A DNA stretch of 64,000 nt from Acanthacorydalis orientalis (taxonomy: Eukaryota; Arthropoda; Insecta; Megaloptera; Corydalidae), in contig CM068317.1 of NCBI GenBank assembly GCA_034766995.1, positions 23,579,501 through 23,643,500 on the forward strand. Direction: 5' to 3'. The notes under the pieces were generated by a model. The model was not told where the DNA came from. It saw only the letters and a program-made list of their open reading frames with translations, and did no database searches. Each line of letters opens with the position of its first letter. The first letter of the stretch is position 1. The position numbers and the translations under genes are program-made. This document shows positions 54,882 through 64,000 of this stretch, in pieces.

Positions 54882-55321
54882 CTGTAAAGAAAAAAAAGTG
54901 TCATATTATTATGTGAAGTTTTATTCATAACTCGAATTTATTTTATAGCAAAATTCGTTAAATACAGTTCGATAAAAGTATGTCTTTCACATATAGTTCT
55001 TTTTGAATTTGAAAAATTCGGGCACAAATTAAAAAATTATATTATTCATATAAATATTATACAGAAGCATTGTTAAATAATTATTTTTGATGTTTTGGTC
55101 TGGAAGTCATAATTTAAAATCTTAGTTTGACACTGCGGATATATTCACTTTCAGATTTTCTATTCTCCTGTGTTCCAATTCTTCGCCGAATATGGATATC
55201 AGAATAATGAGTATATAAGTATTAGAGGTATTCGTAAAATAACATTTTATGGTTTGTGAAATATTAGTTTTTTTTGTGGAATTCTTAACATTTTTATGTT
55301 TATTTTAAACTGTAACTGTAA
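54882..55321. other. AT-rich intronic or upstream DNA
   Basis: Presumed intron of the ligand gene. A 30-codon minus-strand stretch at 55113-55213 rich in Arg and Glu was examined as a possible exon but lacks good splice sites. Confidence 0.4.
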
Positions 55322-56560
55322 CACTAGATTTACAGACACCGTCAATTTGACACATTTCAGATTTCATGCTTAAAAGTTAAGAAAATATAAATCTTATTTT
55401 TTTGAAATACTATATTGACTTTCATTGATATATGAATATACATTTCAATTCAATTTATTCGTGGACTTTCTATTTTCGCATAACTGTATATAATATACCT
55501 GACAAATTAACAAATTTTGTGTTGTGTTCTAAAAGTCTCTATTTATCCAATTATTACTAAAACCATGAAGTGATCTGGTACTGTAGAAACAAAGAAAACG
55601 AAAATCTGAAACCGAATACCGTATTAAGTCTCTTGAGAAATGAAATAGTGTATGTGCTATACAATTTTCGGTTGAATGGGAAAAATTGAGCTGACATTTT
55701 TTGTTTTTCTATTTATTCAGAATTGGAATTCTATTCTTACACTTGCAAAAAAGTTAATTACAAAAAAAACTATTTTAGTTGGGACTATATGTGAAAATAG
55801 GAAAGAAATATCAAAAAGTGCAAAAACTAATAAAGATAATATGGTCCGATTTTCCACAAGACTTTATAAATCAAAAAATTATGTTCTAATAATGTATAAA
55901 AGCAAGCCAAATAAAAAGGTATTATTATTCAGTTCAAGACATAGATTTGTAAAAATTGGAAAAGATAATAAGTATTGTATCCCGGATACAATTACATTTT
56001 ACAACAAGACCATGTTTGGAGTGGATATGGTAGATCAAATGGCAAGAAAATATAATGTCAAAACAGAGTTCCGTAGATAACATCTTCACATTTTATAACA
56101 AGTTAGATTTAGTATCAATCAATGCGTGGGTATTGTACAAAGAGACTACTGGACTAAATATATGGAGACAAAATTTTATTTTTCAATTGTCTGAAGAATT
56201 AACGAGAGATTACAAAGACGAATTAGATAGCGACATAGAGATGAGTATAAGACTACTTCCAATCCATCGTCGGATATAGAAAATTCCAATAACAATCAAA
56301 AGTCTTACTAAATCGAATTTTGTAAAAAAAATTGATCCAATAATATTTACCGCAAGTTCAAATAGTTTTTATGAGGAAAATGTACCCTCAAAACATAATT
56401 TTTATGTAAAAATTGTACTGTTAATCACTGTTAATAAAAATGTAGTGATATAAAATAAAATGAATTAATGATATTACCAAGAGACTGTATTTTAATGTAT
56501 CCGTCAAAATGACGGATTACAGTAAAAATAGGTGTACAATAAATGCAAGTAAATTTAGTG
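55322..56560 (+). mobile_element. piggyBac-like element (PGBD4-type), partial
   Basis: Ends CACTAGATTTAC (left) and, complemented, CACTAAATTTAC (right). TTAA follows at 56561-56564 and GTAA (one change) precedes it. Subterminal hairpin TCCGTCAAAATGACGGA near the right end is echoed by CCGTCAATTTGAC near the left. At 1239 bases it is about half of a full piggyBac; the transposase N-terminal half is missing. Confidence 0.8.
55676..56279 (+). pseudogene. piggyBac-like transposase, C-terminal half
   Basis: Two overlapping frames. The first (134 codons) has NSILTLAKKLITKKTILVGT (the LAKKLL-KKTTLVGT region that follows the NFFTS motif), CENRKEISKSAKTNKDNMVR, YKSKPNKKVLLFSSRH and ITFYNKTMFGVDMVDQMARK (GVDMVDQ contains a catalytic Asp). 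A frameshift at about 56055 leads into INAWVLYKETTGLNIWRQNF and IFQLSEELTRDY. This is the RNase-H-like core of piggyBac transposases. The first catalytic Asp region and the zinc-binding tail are absent. Confidence 0.85.
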
Positions 56561-56564
56561 TTAA

Positions 56565-56937
56565 TATCAATTAAAACGAATTAAGTATAGTAAAATCCAA
56601 TGTTAAAATTTATATTAAAAAGGTAGATAATATTTGGATTGGATTATGATAATACCGATTTTAATAAATTATATAATTCGATTTCAAAACTTAAAAAATA
56701 TTGTTCAGTGGAAAATATATCTATTGACAACTTTAAGTCTTAACTTAATAAAGATAAATTTAAATATATATCGTGTGTTATTAGGACTGGGTCCCGAGCT
56801 TCTCTGTTCTCAATTTCCACTATATTCTGTTTAGATCATGGCATTGCAGTGAAAAGACAAGTACTAATAAAAAAAATATGTTCACTTTTTACCGAGAAAG
56901 CTGATGTGAGGCTTTAACTGAATGATTATTCTAAATA
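56565..56937. other. AT-rich spacer
   Basis: Nothing recognised. Confidence 0.4.
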
Positions 56938-57844
56938 CAGGATGGCCAACTTACGATATTACAACTTATTTAAACCGTCACTTTGATTTACCGCCATTTT
57001 TGACAGTTCTTATGTGATATTTTATCAGTGTACATGCGGGAAATCCGTTATGGAACGTTTTACGGCTTTGTAATTTATGTAATTTCATCGTACGCAGATT
57101 GGATGATAACCCAAATCATCATCCGAAAATCATTATGAGTGAAACAGTCCTATTCAATCTCAGTGCCTTTGTTAATAAGCAAAATACCCTGTATTGGGGT
57201 AGTTAAAATCCTAGGTTAATTCATGAACGACCATTGCATCTTTACAGAGTGACAATGTAATGTAGAATTTGGTCAGGAGGTGTAATTGGACCTTATTTTT
57301 TCGAAGATGATAGACAATGCTTTAACAGTGAATGGTGATAGGTATTGTGACATGATCAACAACTTTTTGTTACATCAACTGAATGAGTTGGGCTTGGAAA
57401 ACATATTTTTTCAACAGAAGTCACGCAGCACGACACACAAGCGCAGTGTTAAAGAGGTTGTTGTTTCCAGATCAATTAATTTTCAGAAACGGTGACACTG
57501 ATTTACCGTCAAGATCTCCTGATCTAACAGTTGGCGACTTTTTTTTGTAGGGATAGCTTAAGGTACTTGTCTATTCTAATAAACCAATGACTATTGAACA
57601 GCTTAAGCACAATATCAGAAAAGTAGCGTTCGGAATATCACCTGAAATGTGTGAAAATGTAATAAAAAATACAATCGAAAGAGCTCGCATATGTTCCACG
57701 ACAAGAGGTAGTCATTTGGCGCACATTAGATTCCACAAATAATTACAAGGTCCAAATAAAGTATTTATGGAATATTAAACGTTTTTTATTTATTTCGAAA
57801 ATAATTTCGATTTAAATTTGTAAAGTTGTACATTGGCCACCCTG
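56938..57844 (+). mobile_element. DD41D-like mariner-superfamily element, 5'-deleted
   Basis: Ends CAGGATGGCCAACTTAC and, complemented, CAGGGTGGCCAATGTAC, TA on each side. The plus strand reads, in shifting frames, FVNKQNTLYWGS, NPRLIHERPLHLYRVTMWCR, IWSGGVIGPYFFEDD, a degenerate FFQQKSRSTTHK (second Asp replaced by Lys), RSPDLTVGDFFLWG and LVYSNKPMTIEQLKHNIRKV. This FVN-QN / GG-IGPYFFE / DL-LDYFLWG series marks the insect visitor-type group. The N-terminal DNA-binding part is lacking and the element is inactive. A relative is at 62269-63712. Confidence 0.8.
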
Positions 57845-57894
57845 TACTATGATGTGTTGATTCCTGGTTGTTCTATGAGTCTTCTCAAATATAC

Positions 57895-57899
57895 ATACA

Positions 57900-57977
<78 letters not shown>
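57895..57977. repeat. (ACAT)n then (TA)n compound microsatellite
   Basis: About eight ACAT units followed by about 50 bases of TA. Confidence 0.95.
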
Positions 57978-57980
<3 letters not shown>

Positions 57981-58029
57981 CATTTCGATTTAATAAATTA
58001 TTAAATAAATCGCTACAAAAATATTAACT

Positions 58030-58060
<31 letters not shown>

Positions 58061-58408
58061 CGGACGGGAAATGTAGATGGGGTGGGGTGGGGCAAAGAGA
58101 CTCCCATTCACCTCCTCGTGGAATGTTCGTCATGGGTCAATTTAAGGCGATGGTTTGGGGAGTTTTTCCTCGCCGCGGCCGAGCTAGGGTCTATAAACTC
58201 GGGCAGGCTAATAGGGTTCTGGAAGAAAGCGAGACTTCCCGAGTAGTTTTAATCAAGCCGAGGGAAGGCATAATGGACCTCGAGTCTAAGTGCCGGGAGG
58301 CAAGATAGCTTCCTCTCCCCTCAAACATAATCTAATCTAATCTAAATCTATGTATATTAAACATTTCGATTCAATAAATTATTAAACAAATCACTACAAA
58401 AATATTAA

Positions 58409-58411
<3 letters not shown>
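57972..58411. repeat. tandem 59-base repeat split by a LINE insertion
   Basis: A 59-base unit beginning TATATTAAACATTTCGATT occurs at 57972-58030 and again at 58353-58411, differing at about three positions. A third TATATTAAAC sits at about 58052-58061, immediately before the LINE. This fits a two-unit tandem repeat with the LINE inserted after TATTAAAC of the second unit. Confidence 0.75.
58060..58350 (+). mobile_element. R1-like LINE, 5'-truncated 3' end, second copy
   Basis: The plus strand reads ETPIHLLVECSSWVNL and AELGSINSGRLIGFWKKARL up to a TAG, then the 3' UTR and a TAATC/TCTAA tail, colinear with the copy at 2318-2692. The insertion is flanked by TATATTAAAC on each side, the likely target duplication. 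An alternative open frame (58087-58308) in the wrong register is an artefact. Confidence 0.82.

Positions 58412-58478
<67 letters not shown>
58411..58478. repeat. (TA)n microsatellite
   Basis: About 66 bases of TA. Confidence 0.95.
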
Positions 58479-58479
<1 letters not shown>

Positions 58480-58481
<2 letters not shown>

Positions 58482-59194
58482 AAAAATAAGTAAAAAATGT
58501 GCATTGGTTATAAAATAGAATTAGTCTGAAGAGAGTTTAATTTTTAACTTCTCATTTGATACATTTGTGTATAATTCTAAATCTATGAATTACAATACTT
58601 TTGAATAAAAGCAAATTAATTATTTATGTATGTTTAGTAAAGAAATATTTGTAGTAGAACCTATTTTTATACTTGGGCGAATGCATCCTACATGGAGGCT
58701 GCTTTGTTCTCACACACGCCGTCTGAAATTCCTAACAACATAACCAAGTCACGCCAAGTGCATAATATCCATCATAATATAATTAATGCAGCGTTTCAGG
58801 TGTGACAGAAGTGACTAACTGTTATGTTCGTTTCGAGACGACAGCAGCGTCGTTACATCCACGACACCGCTATCTCTGCACACGTCGCCGTCACTATATC
58901 TTCTTCTTCATTTCACGAACCCTTGACCCACCTCCGTGTCACATCCATCTGTCCGTATGTTCGCGCCAATCCAACCCACGAGTCGTTGTCAGTTTCGCCT
59001 CTCATAAAAGATGAATTCAGTTCACTAACTACAGTTTCTGTCACTCCGTGCGACGACGGCTTCGTTCCAAGTCGCACGGATGGCGCACAACTTTTCTGCT
59101 TACATTACATTATGGTGGATTTGCGGTTAGTTTATATAAAGAGTTTGTTTGTTTTTCGTTCACTAATACATCTGAGCTTATCGGTAAATTTATG

Positions 59195-59269
<75 letters not shown>

Positions 59270-59509
59270 AGAGACAATAAAAAAAGGAGGAAACTTCTTT
59301 CTTTTTATTATTATTAATGTATAAAGAGTTACTTTTTCAGAATTTTGATTAAAACTGAATATATGATAAAAATGTGTGTGTTTCAACATTTTATGACCCA
59401 AGTATTATCTTTTATACATATACACCGACCATACTTTATTATACACCAACGTATTATCATTTATTGAACTTATACTATTATTAAGAAATTTAAATTAAAA
59501 ATAATGTAT
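58480..59509. other. spacer with GC-elevated island
   Basis: 58680-59170 is strikingly richer in G, C and CpG than its surroundings, with TTTATATAAAG at about 59142 on both strands. It resembles a promoter or 5' UTR segment more than a transposon. A 148-codon plus-strand frame (58824-59270) runs into a TA array and has no recognised domain. A minus-strand Met frame of 31 codons near 58900-59000 has a donor-like AG|GTGGGT inside. Function unknown. A (TA)n array follows at 59196-59267. Confidence 0.4.
59196..59267. repeat. (TA)n microsatellite
   Basis: About 70 bases of TA. Confidence 0.95.
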
Positions 59510-60068
59510 TAGGTTGGTAGTAAATAATTGCGTTTTTTTCTGAATTCTAAACATTAATTTTTACAATGAAAGTGTCATTTCATCGTGTTCGTATTATTTT
59601 AAAATGCATTTTTCAGTCTGTGTTTTGGTTACATTAACCTTGGTTTTATTATAAATTTTGCTTCAAATTAGGCTTTTGAATTAAAAATGGAAAAGAAGCA
59701 AATAATAACCATTTTTGTTGTTTTGTTGAATTTAAAATGGATAGTAAAGCAAAAGAAAATGCTCGTAAACTAAACGATACTTTTGGTGTGGGTGATGTTA
59801 AGGAACTTACGGTGCAATGGTGGTTCCAAAAATTTCGTGATGAGGACGAGAGCCTTGAAGATGAAGAAGACTGCAAGTGTCCTTCTTCAATTCATAACGA
59901 CCAACAGAAGGCGTTAATTGAATCACGACCATGCACAACAAATCGAGAGCATGCACAAAAGTTATGCGTCAGTCATCCAACAGTCCTGAACCGCTTAAAA
60001 CAACTAGCTGAGAAAAATGTATATGAATTTGAAGGTTATAAACCGCAATTATTTTTCTACCAACCTAA
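59510..60068 (+). mobile_element. deleted mariner derivative, copy 2 (DNA-binding domain only)
   Basis: Ends TTAGGTTGGTAGTAAATAAT and, complemented, TTAGGTTGGTAGAAAAATAA, each continuing TTGCG; TA on each side (59508-59509, 60069-60070). 559 bases. It contains the transposase N-terminus and then, right after LNRLKQLAEKN, the terminal VYEFEGYKPQLFF, the same junction as the copy at 11571-12483. The catalytic domain is entirely absent. Confidence 0.88.
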
Positions 60069-60117
60069 TAGATTTTATGAATTCATAACAATTGAGAAAC
60101 GATTTTATATTTTGTAA
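59737..60117 (+). CDS. mariner DNA-binding-domain-only protein
   Basis: A 126-codon open frame. Helix-turn-helix 1: VGDVKELTVQWWFQKFRDED then ESLEDEE; helix-turn-helix 2: NREHAQKLCVSHPTVLNRL. These are the two DNA-binding halves of a mariner transposase, which recognise the element's ends. There is no catalytic region. The natural Met (MEKKQI at about 59689) is out of frame, so this start (MDSKAKEN) may not be the original. The frame runs through the right inverted repeat into flanking DNA. If made, such a protein could compete with full transposase at the ends; that is inference. Confidence 0.65.
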   Translation: MDSKAKENARKLNDTFGVGDVKELTVQWWFQKFRDEDESLEDEEDCKCPSSIHNDQQKALIESRPCTTNREHAQKLCVSHPTVLNRLKQLAEKNVYEFEGYKPQLFFYQPNRFYEFITIEKRFYIL

Positions 60118-60326
60118 CAGTTATAATTAGATTAAATATCTGAGAAATCGGTTTTTCTGGTGAATTTTTCCTAATAAGAATAATTTTATTCGTAAATCGT
60201 AAATTGATAATTGCGTCACCATAAAAAGATATTCATAGAAATACAATTAAAATAATACGGGTACTATATACTGTACGTAATATAAAATATTATATATTTA
60301 TAATAATATCCATAGTTTATAATATA
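60069..60326. other. AT-rich spacer
   Basis: Nothing recognised. Confidence 0.4.
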
Positions 60327-61607
60327 CTGGATGTTGGAATTAATTCGTAGCGTTTTCTTCATGAAAAAAGATTGTTTATTTTAAATGAAATTGAAAAAAC
60401 ATATCATTGAAAGCATTGTCCATCGTAAGCCACTACTTTTTCCCATCTTTCGGGCAGGAGAAGAATACCACGTCAGAAGAACGCCTTGTCTTTAGATGCA
60501 ATCCACGAATCGACCTATTTTTTGCAATCTTCATAAGAAGTGAGCTACTGCCCAGACAGGCCATGACTCATCGATCGAAACGAGTGGTAATCAGAAGGAG
60601 CAATATCTGGAGAATACGGCGGGTGGGGTAGGACTTCCCATTTGAGCGTTTCCAAGTATGTTTTGACCGGTTTTGCGAGGTGTGGACGAGCACTGTCGTG
60701 ATGCAAAATTACTATGTCGTGTCTTTCAAAGTATTCCGGCCGTTTTTCCTCCAATGCACGGCTTGAGCGCATCAATTGTAGTCGGTAGCGATCCCCAGTG
60801 ATAGTTTCATTCGGTTCGAGCAGGTTATAGTAGATCACACCCTTATGATCCCACCAAATACAGAGCGTGAACTTGGATCCAAGGACATTTGGCTTCGTTG
60901 GTGTTGACGGTTGGCCGGGCTTAACCCATGACTTTCTGCGTGTGGGATTGTCGTAATTGATCCACTTTTCATCGCCCGTGACAATTCGATGCAAAAATCT
61001 TTTCCTTTTCTCCCGCTGAAGCAGCAGTTCACAGGTAGAAAAACGCCTTTCAACGTCCCTCGGTTTCAATTCGTATGAGACCCAATTTCCTTGCTTTTGG
61101 ATCATTCCCATGTCTTTAAGGCGTTTTTCTACCGCTGACAAGTCAACTCCCAACGATTCAGACAATTCTTGAAGTGTTTGACATGGGTCTTCATTAAGCA
61201 ATACCTCCAATTCTTCATCGTCGAACTGTTTCGGCTGTCCAGGTCGTTCCTTGTCTTCCAAGTCAAAATTACCACTTTTAAAACTTGCAAACCACTTACG
61301 GCACGTTCGCTCAGCTAGAGCATGGTCACCATAAACTTCCACTAAAATACGATGACTTTCGGCAGTACTTTTTTTCATGTTAAAGTAATGAAGTAAAACT
61401 CCCCGCAAAAACAATTTATCCGGCACGAAATTCGACATATTCGATAAAGTACAAAGTGTTGTTATTTACGCTTCAACCAAACGACATATATTGAAAACTG
61501 ACGCCTAAGGACAGCTGTTTTATGGGGAATATTTGGTTAAAGGGAACAATGGAAGAATGTACTACCTACGTCATTTCTTGTAAAACGTTACGAATTAATT
61601 CCAACAC

Positions 61608-61611
<4 letters not shown>
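60327..61611 (-). mobile_element. Mos1-like mariner, full length
   Basis: A 1285-base element. Ends CTGGATGTTGGAATTAATTC and, complemented, TTGGGTGTTGGAATTAATTC, each continuing GTA; TA duplications at 60325-60326 and 61612-61613. It contains an uninterrupted-length transposase pseudogene on minus. A TA array begins at its right edge. Confidence 0.93.
60404..61438 (-). pseudogene. Mos1-like mariner transposase with three late stop codons
   Basis: The frame from MSNFVPDKLFLRGVLLHYF to the final stop is 345 codons with no insertions or deletions, the same length as Mos1. The first 297 codons are open. Domains: helix-turn-helix 1 (TCRKWFASFKSGNFDLED), helix-turn-helix 2 (LQELSESLGVDLSAVEKRLK), linker NWVSYELKP, then the catalytic core with RIVTGDEKWINYDN, VILHHDSARPH (Asn after Asp changed to Ser) and SPDIAPSDYHSF, 34 residues apart (DD34D). 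Beyond HGLSGQ there are three in-frame stops within the last 48 codons (after GLSGQ, after EDCKK and after KDKAFF), then LLPERWEKVVAYDGQ. All three catalytic Asp precede the stops, so a truncated protein would keep the core but lose the C-terminal helices. Confidence 0.93.
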
Positions 61612-61649
<38 letters not shown>

Positions 61650-61666
61650 GACGAATATTTGTTATG

Positions 61667-61732
<66 letters not shown>
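61612..61732. repeat. (TA)n arrays
   Basis: Two TA blocks (about 61612-61647 and 61671-61731); the first starts at the TA duplication of the Mos1-like element. Confidence 0.93.
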
Positions 61733-61735
<3 letters not shown>

Positions 61736-62268
61736 TTCTGGTGATTAAAATGCCCTTTTTCGAAAGAAATATAACATATGAAATAGAAACGTCTAAGAAT
61801 TAGAATACAAGATAAATTCACACCAGCTCTCTCTATGTGTATGCATAGATGTTTTGTGTGTGTGTATAGAAATTACAACATTATTATAAAACAGAACAAT
61901 AGGGATGAACGGACAGACGGACGAACGTGTATGCCGCAACGGCGAGTCTTGCTTGCGGTTGCGATTTGCCCGTGAACTGTTTCTTTGAACGCGACACAGA
62001 AACTGCATTAGCCGGTGAGTTGACAACAAACCCGTCAGTGTTTTCAGATGTCATCTGCCTCTCCGCGTCGCTTTTTTTTTACTACGTCGACGTCTACTTG
62101 CATAAGCAATGTAAGTCAAAGAACACACCAACACTGCGTCGTACCGGCGGGAACGAAGTTAACCACTGTATAAATGAATTTTAAAGTTGGGAAAAGTGTG
62201 TGTGTTTTTCCCACTTGACGTGGGTGCTGGCAGTCTGTACATTCATTATACATATACATTGCAATATA
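61733..62268. other. spacer with GC-elevated island
   Basis: 61900-62240 is CpG-rich relative to the window. On plus it has two consensus-like splice donors, CCG|GTGAGTTG at about 62012 and CAAT|GTAAGTCA at about 62110. It could be a first exon and promoter region of an unseen gene, but no recognisable protein is encoded on either strand. Confidence 0.35.
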
Positions 62269-63709
62269 CAGGCTGTGTCGCAAAAAATAACGAAGGGGTC
62301 TAAGACATCGATATTTTTTTTGGTTTATGATATTTTCATATTTTTTATTTCCGAAAATATACTATAAGAATGGGGATTTCTTCCTGATCACACATGAAAA
62401 ATTGCATCACTTAAGTGACACCCATTTTCTGCTTCACAAAGTCGAGATCTTTCTAATACATTTTCTAGACATAAGACTCGAATTTCTTCTCGGATGTTGT
62501 TCTTTGGGTTATTGATATATACACATTCTTCTAAGTAGCCTCAAAAAAAAATCTAAAGGGTTCAAATCTGAAGAACACGCAGCCAATTAAAATTTCTTGA
62601 AATTATGTATTCGTCAAAAATGTAAAAGTTCTATAACAGGTCTTTCCGTGTGCACTGTGGCTCCATCTTGTTGGAACTACATCTATGGACGATTATCAAT
62701 AGTTGACACCAAAAGATTTTTTATCATCGTACGGTACTGAACAACATTTATAGTTACAGCAGTACCGTCTTCATTTTCAAAGAAATAAGAGCCTATAACT
62801 CTTTTGGATATTACTTCGCATCACACAGTACACTTAAGTGGGTGTAACTGTTGTTGATGAAATGCTCTTGGTTTATCTGTAGCCCATACTCTACAGTTTT
62901 GTCTGTTCATGAAGTCATTTAATTAAAAATAAACTTTATCACTCATAACCAAATTATGAGTAAATTCATTATTTCCTTGTGGTTGTGGTGAAAACGAATT
63001 GCATATAATCAAGACGATCCTGATAATCTGTTGGCTTTAGCTCTTGAAGAAGCTGTACTTTGTATTCGGACATTTTTAAAATCCTTTCTAGTGACCTCCG
63101 AGATGTTCCAAGTTAGGTTGAATATCTTTTAGTCGACGTTTCAGGACTTCTCCTAAAGGCCAGCGCACATTAGGACGGATTGCATCGTTACGGATCAGTC
63201 AAAAATCCGCCTGCCAACCGATTCCAACACGCTGTGGTTCGACCCGCCCCGGCAGTGTGTGCGATGGCACATATAAAATGTATGAAAGCGATCCGTGCGG
63301 ATTTTTACGAAACGATCCAATCCGTCCTAATTTTGCGCTAGCCTTAATAGTATCTTCAACACATCGAATATTTTCCACAGTTAGCGCCGAACGATGTCTT
63401 CCAGATCCTAGACGGTTACTAACTGTATCTGATTGTCGAAAACGTGCAATCAAACGATTAATCATTGACTCGGAACATTAAAATGTTCCTGTTCGAACAT
63501 TAAAATAACGACCATATGCTCGCTGCGTCAAAATAACTGAATGCTGATTTTTAAAATAAAAATCAATTATTTTAGTATGTTGTCCAGTCGTGTACTTTCC
63601 CACGATAAATTGCCCAAGTTTTATTCATAAAAATTCTAAAAAGAAGAGAAAAAATATTTTAACAAAAAAATTATGAACTATTCAAACAATTTCGTTTGTT
63701 TCCGTCAAC

Positions 63710-63712
<3 letters not shown>
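62269..63712 (-). mobile_element. DD41D-like mariner-superfamily element with nested MITE
   Basis: Ends CAGGCTGTGTCGCAAAAA and, complemented, CAGGTTGACGGAAACAAA; TA on each side (62267-62268, 63713-63714). The minus strand reads NRLIARFRQSDTVSNRLGSG then RHRSALTVENIRCVEDTIKA (DNA-binding part), interrupted by the MITE. It resumes with EVLKRRLKDIQPNLEHLGGH, HNLVMSDKVYF (first Asp), LNDFMNRQNCRVWATDKPRA, KRVIGSYFFENEDGTAVTIN, FQQDGATVHTERPVIELLHF (second Asp) and SSDLNPLDFFL (third Asp), with 37 residues between the last two. Visitor-type elements usually have about 41, so a small deletion is likely. Stops throughout. Confidence 0.82.
63157..63344. mobile_element. PIF/Harbinger-like MITE
   Basis: A 188-base element with TAA duplications (63154-63156, 63345-63347). 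Ends AGGCCAGCGCACATTAGGAC and, complemented, AGGCTAGCGCAAAATTAGGA, continuing CGGATTG(C/G)ATCGTT. A three-base TAA duplication and AGGC/GGCC-type ends are the Harbinger hallmark. GC-rich against the background; no coding capacity. It splits the transposase of the surrounding element. Confidence 0.78.

Positions 63713-63771
<59 letters not shown>
63713..63771. repeat. (TA)n microsatellite abutting a transposon end
   Basis: About 58 bases of TA starting at the TA duplication of the preceding element. Confidence 0.95.
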
Positions 63772-63775
<4 letters not shown>

Positions 63776-64000
63776 TACTAATTTAAAATAATACAAAAGT
63801 CGATGAAGTCGTTATGCATTTTCCGACCTCTTTCACTATTTTAGCATTTTTTGTATAATTTATGCATCACAACACCTTCCCTCAAAGCTGAACCAATCAT
63901 TATTCGAAAATAAATCATGGCTTCGGCAGCATTTGTTTCAATTGGAATGCGAAAAGTATGCAATATCTTAAATGATGATTTTCGGATTTCATTTTGTTCA
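63772..64000. other. AT-rich DNA at window edge
   Basis: Nothing recognised. Confidence 0.4.

Noticed and set aside
55113..55213. Arg/Glu-rich minus-strand segment just upstream of the ligand exon, considered as a prodomain exon
   Set aside because: No polypyrimidine tract or good donor, and no match to known prodomain features.
58087..58308. 73-codon plus-strand frame over the second R1-like LINE copy
   Set aside because: It is in the wrong register; the LINE's own frame (ending GRLIGFWKKARL) explains the sequence. The matching frame at 2349-2537 is the same artefact.
58824..59270. 148-codon frame over the GC island
   Set aside because: It runs into a TA array, has no domain I recognise and overlaps another frame of similar quality.

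Overview
This window is AT-rich animal nuclear DNA, almost certainly from an arthropod and probably an insect. The evidence is a single spliced BMP/TGF-beta-type ligand gene set in a dense graveyard of insect-style mariner, Tc1 and piggyBac elements, non-LTR retrotransposons and MITEs. (TA)n microsatellites occur every few kilobases. I saw no bacterial operons, rRNA, tRNA or CRISPR. I cannot name the species.

Host gene: two exons on the minus strand encode most of the cystine-knot domain of a secreted TGF-beta/BMP-family ligand. The upstream exon is 54717-54881 (55 codons) and the terminal exon is 37296-37478 (60 codons plus stop). Both have good splice signals and join in phase 0 without adding or losing residues. 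The intron between them is about 17.2 kb and full of transposons. The prodomain, furin site and signal peptide must lie further upstream (above 54881) and were not found. Two GC-elevated islands, near 58680-59170 and 61900-62240, are the best places to look for 5' exons or promoters of this or a neighbouring gene.

Layout: 1-3.9 kb holds AT-rich DNA plus a 3' fragment of an R1-like LINE. 3.9-8.2 kb holds a mariner carrying a LINE insertion, a TTAA-flanked MITE and a nearly intact mariner. 8.2-16.5 kb holds AT-rich DNA, a LINE fragment, a MITE and a deleted mariner. 16.5-26.6 kb holds decayed mariner, LINE and Tc1 remnants, a mariner with perfect inverted repeats and a pogo-like MITE. 26.6-32.1 kb is AT-rich with a LINE nested in a MITE. 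32.1-35.3 kb is a palindromic Tc1 element carrying an inverted LTR-retrotransposon end. 37.3-54.9 kb is the ligand gene with its intronic elements: four mariner loci, one of them chimeric, a TTAA MITE, a long palindrome, a piggyBac relic and a Tc1 element. 55-64 kb holds a second piggyBac relic, two further mariner-superfamily elements (56.9 and 62.3 kb), a second copy of the R1-like LINE end, a second copy of the deleted mariner, a Mos1-like mariner and a TAA-flanked MITE nested in one element.

Most transposase genes are pseudogenes. The points that merit follow-up are the split ligand gene with an unusual C-W-C ending, a mariner deletion derivative present at two loci that keeps only the DNA-binding domain, a mariner that keeps only the catalytic domain between perfect ends, a chimeric double mariner, and an LTR end with an inverted, template-switch-like structure. 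All calls come from reading the sequence; no database search was run.
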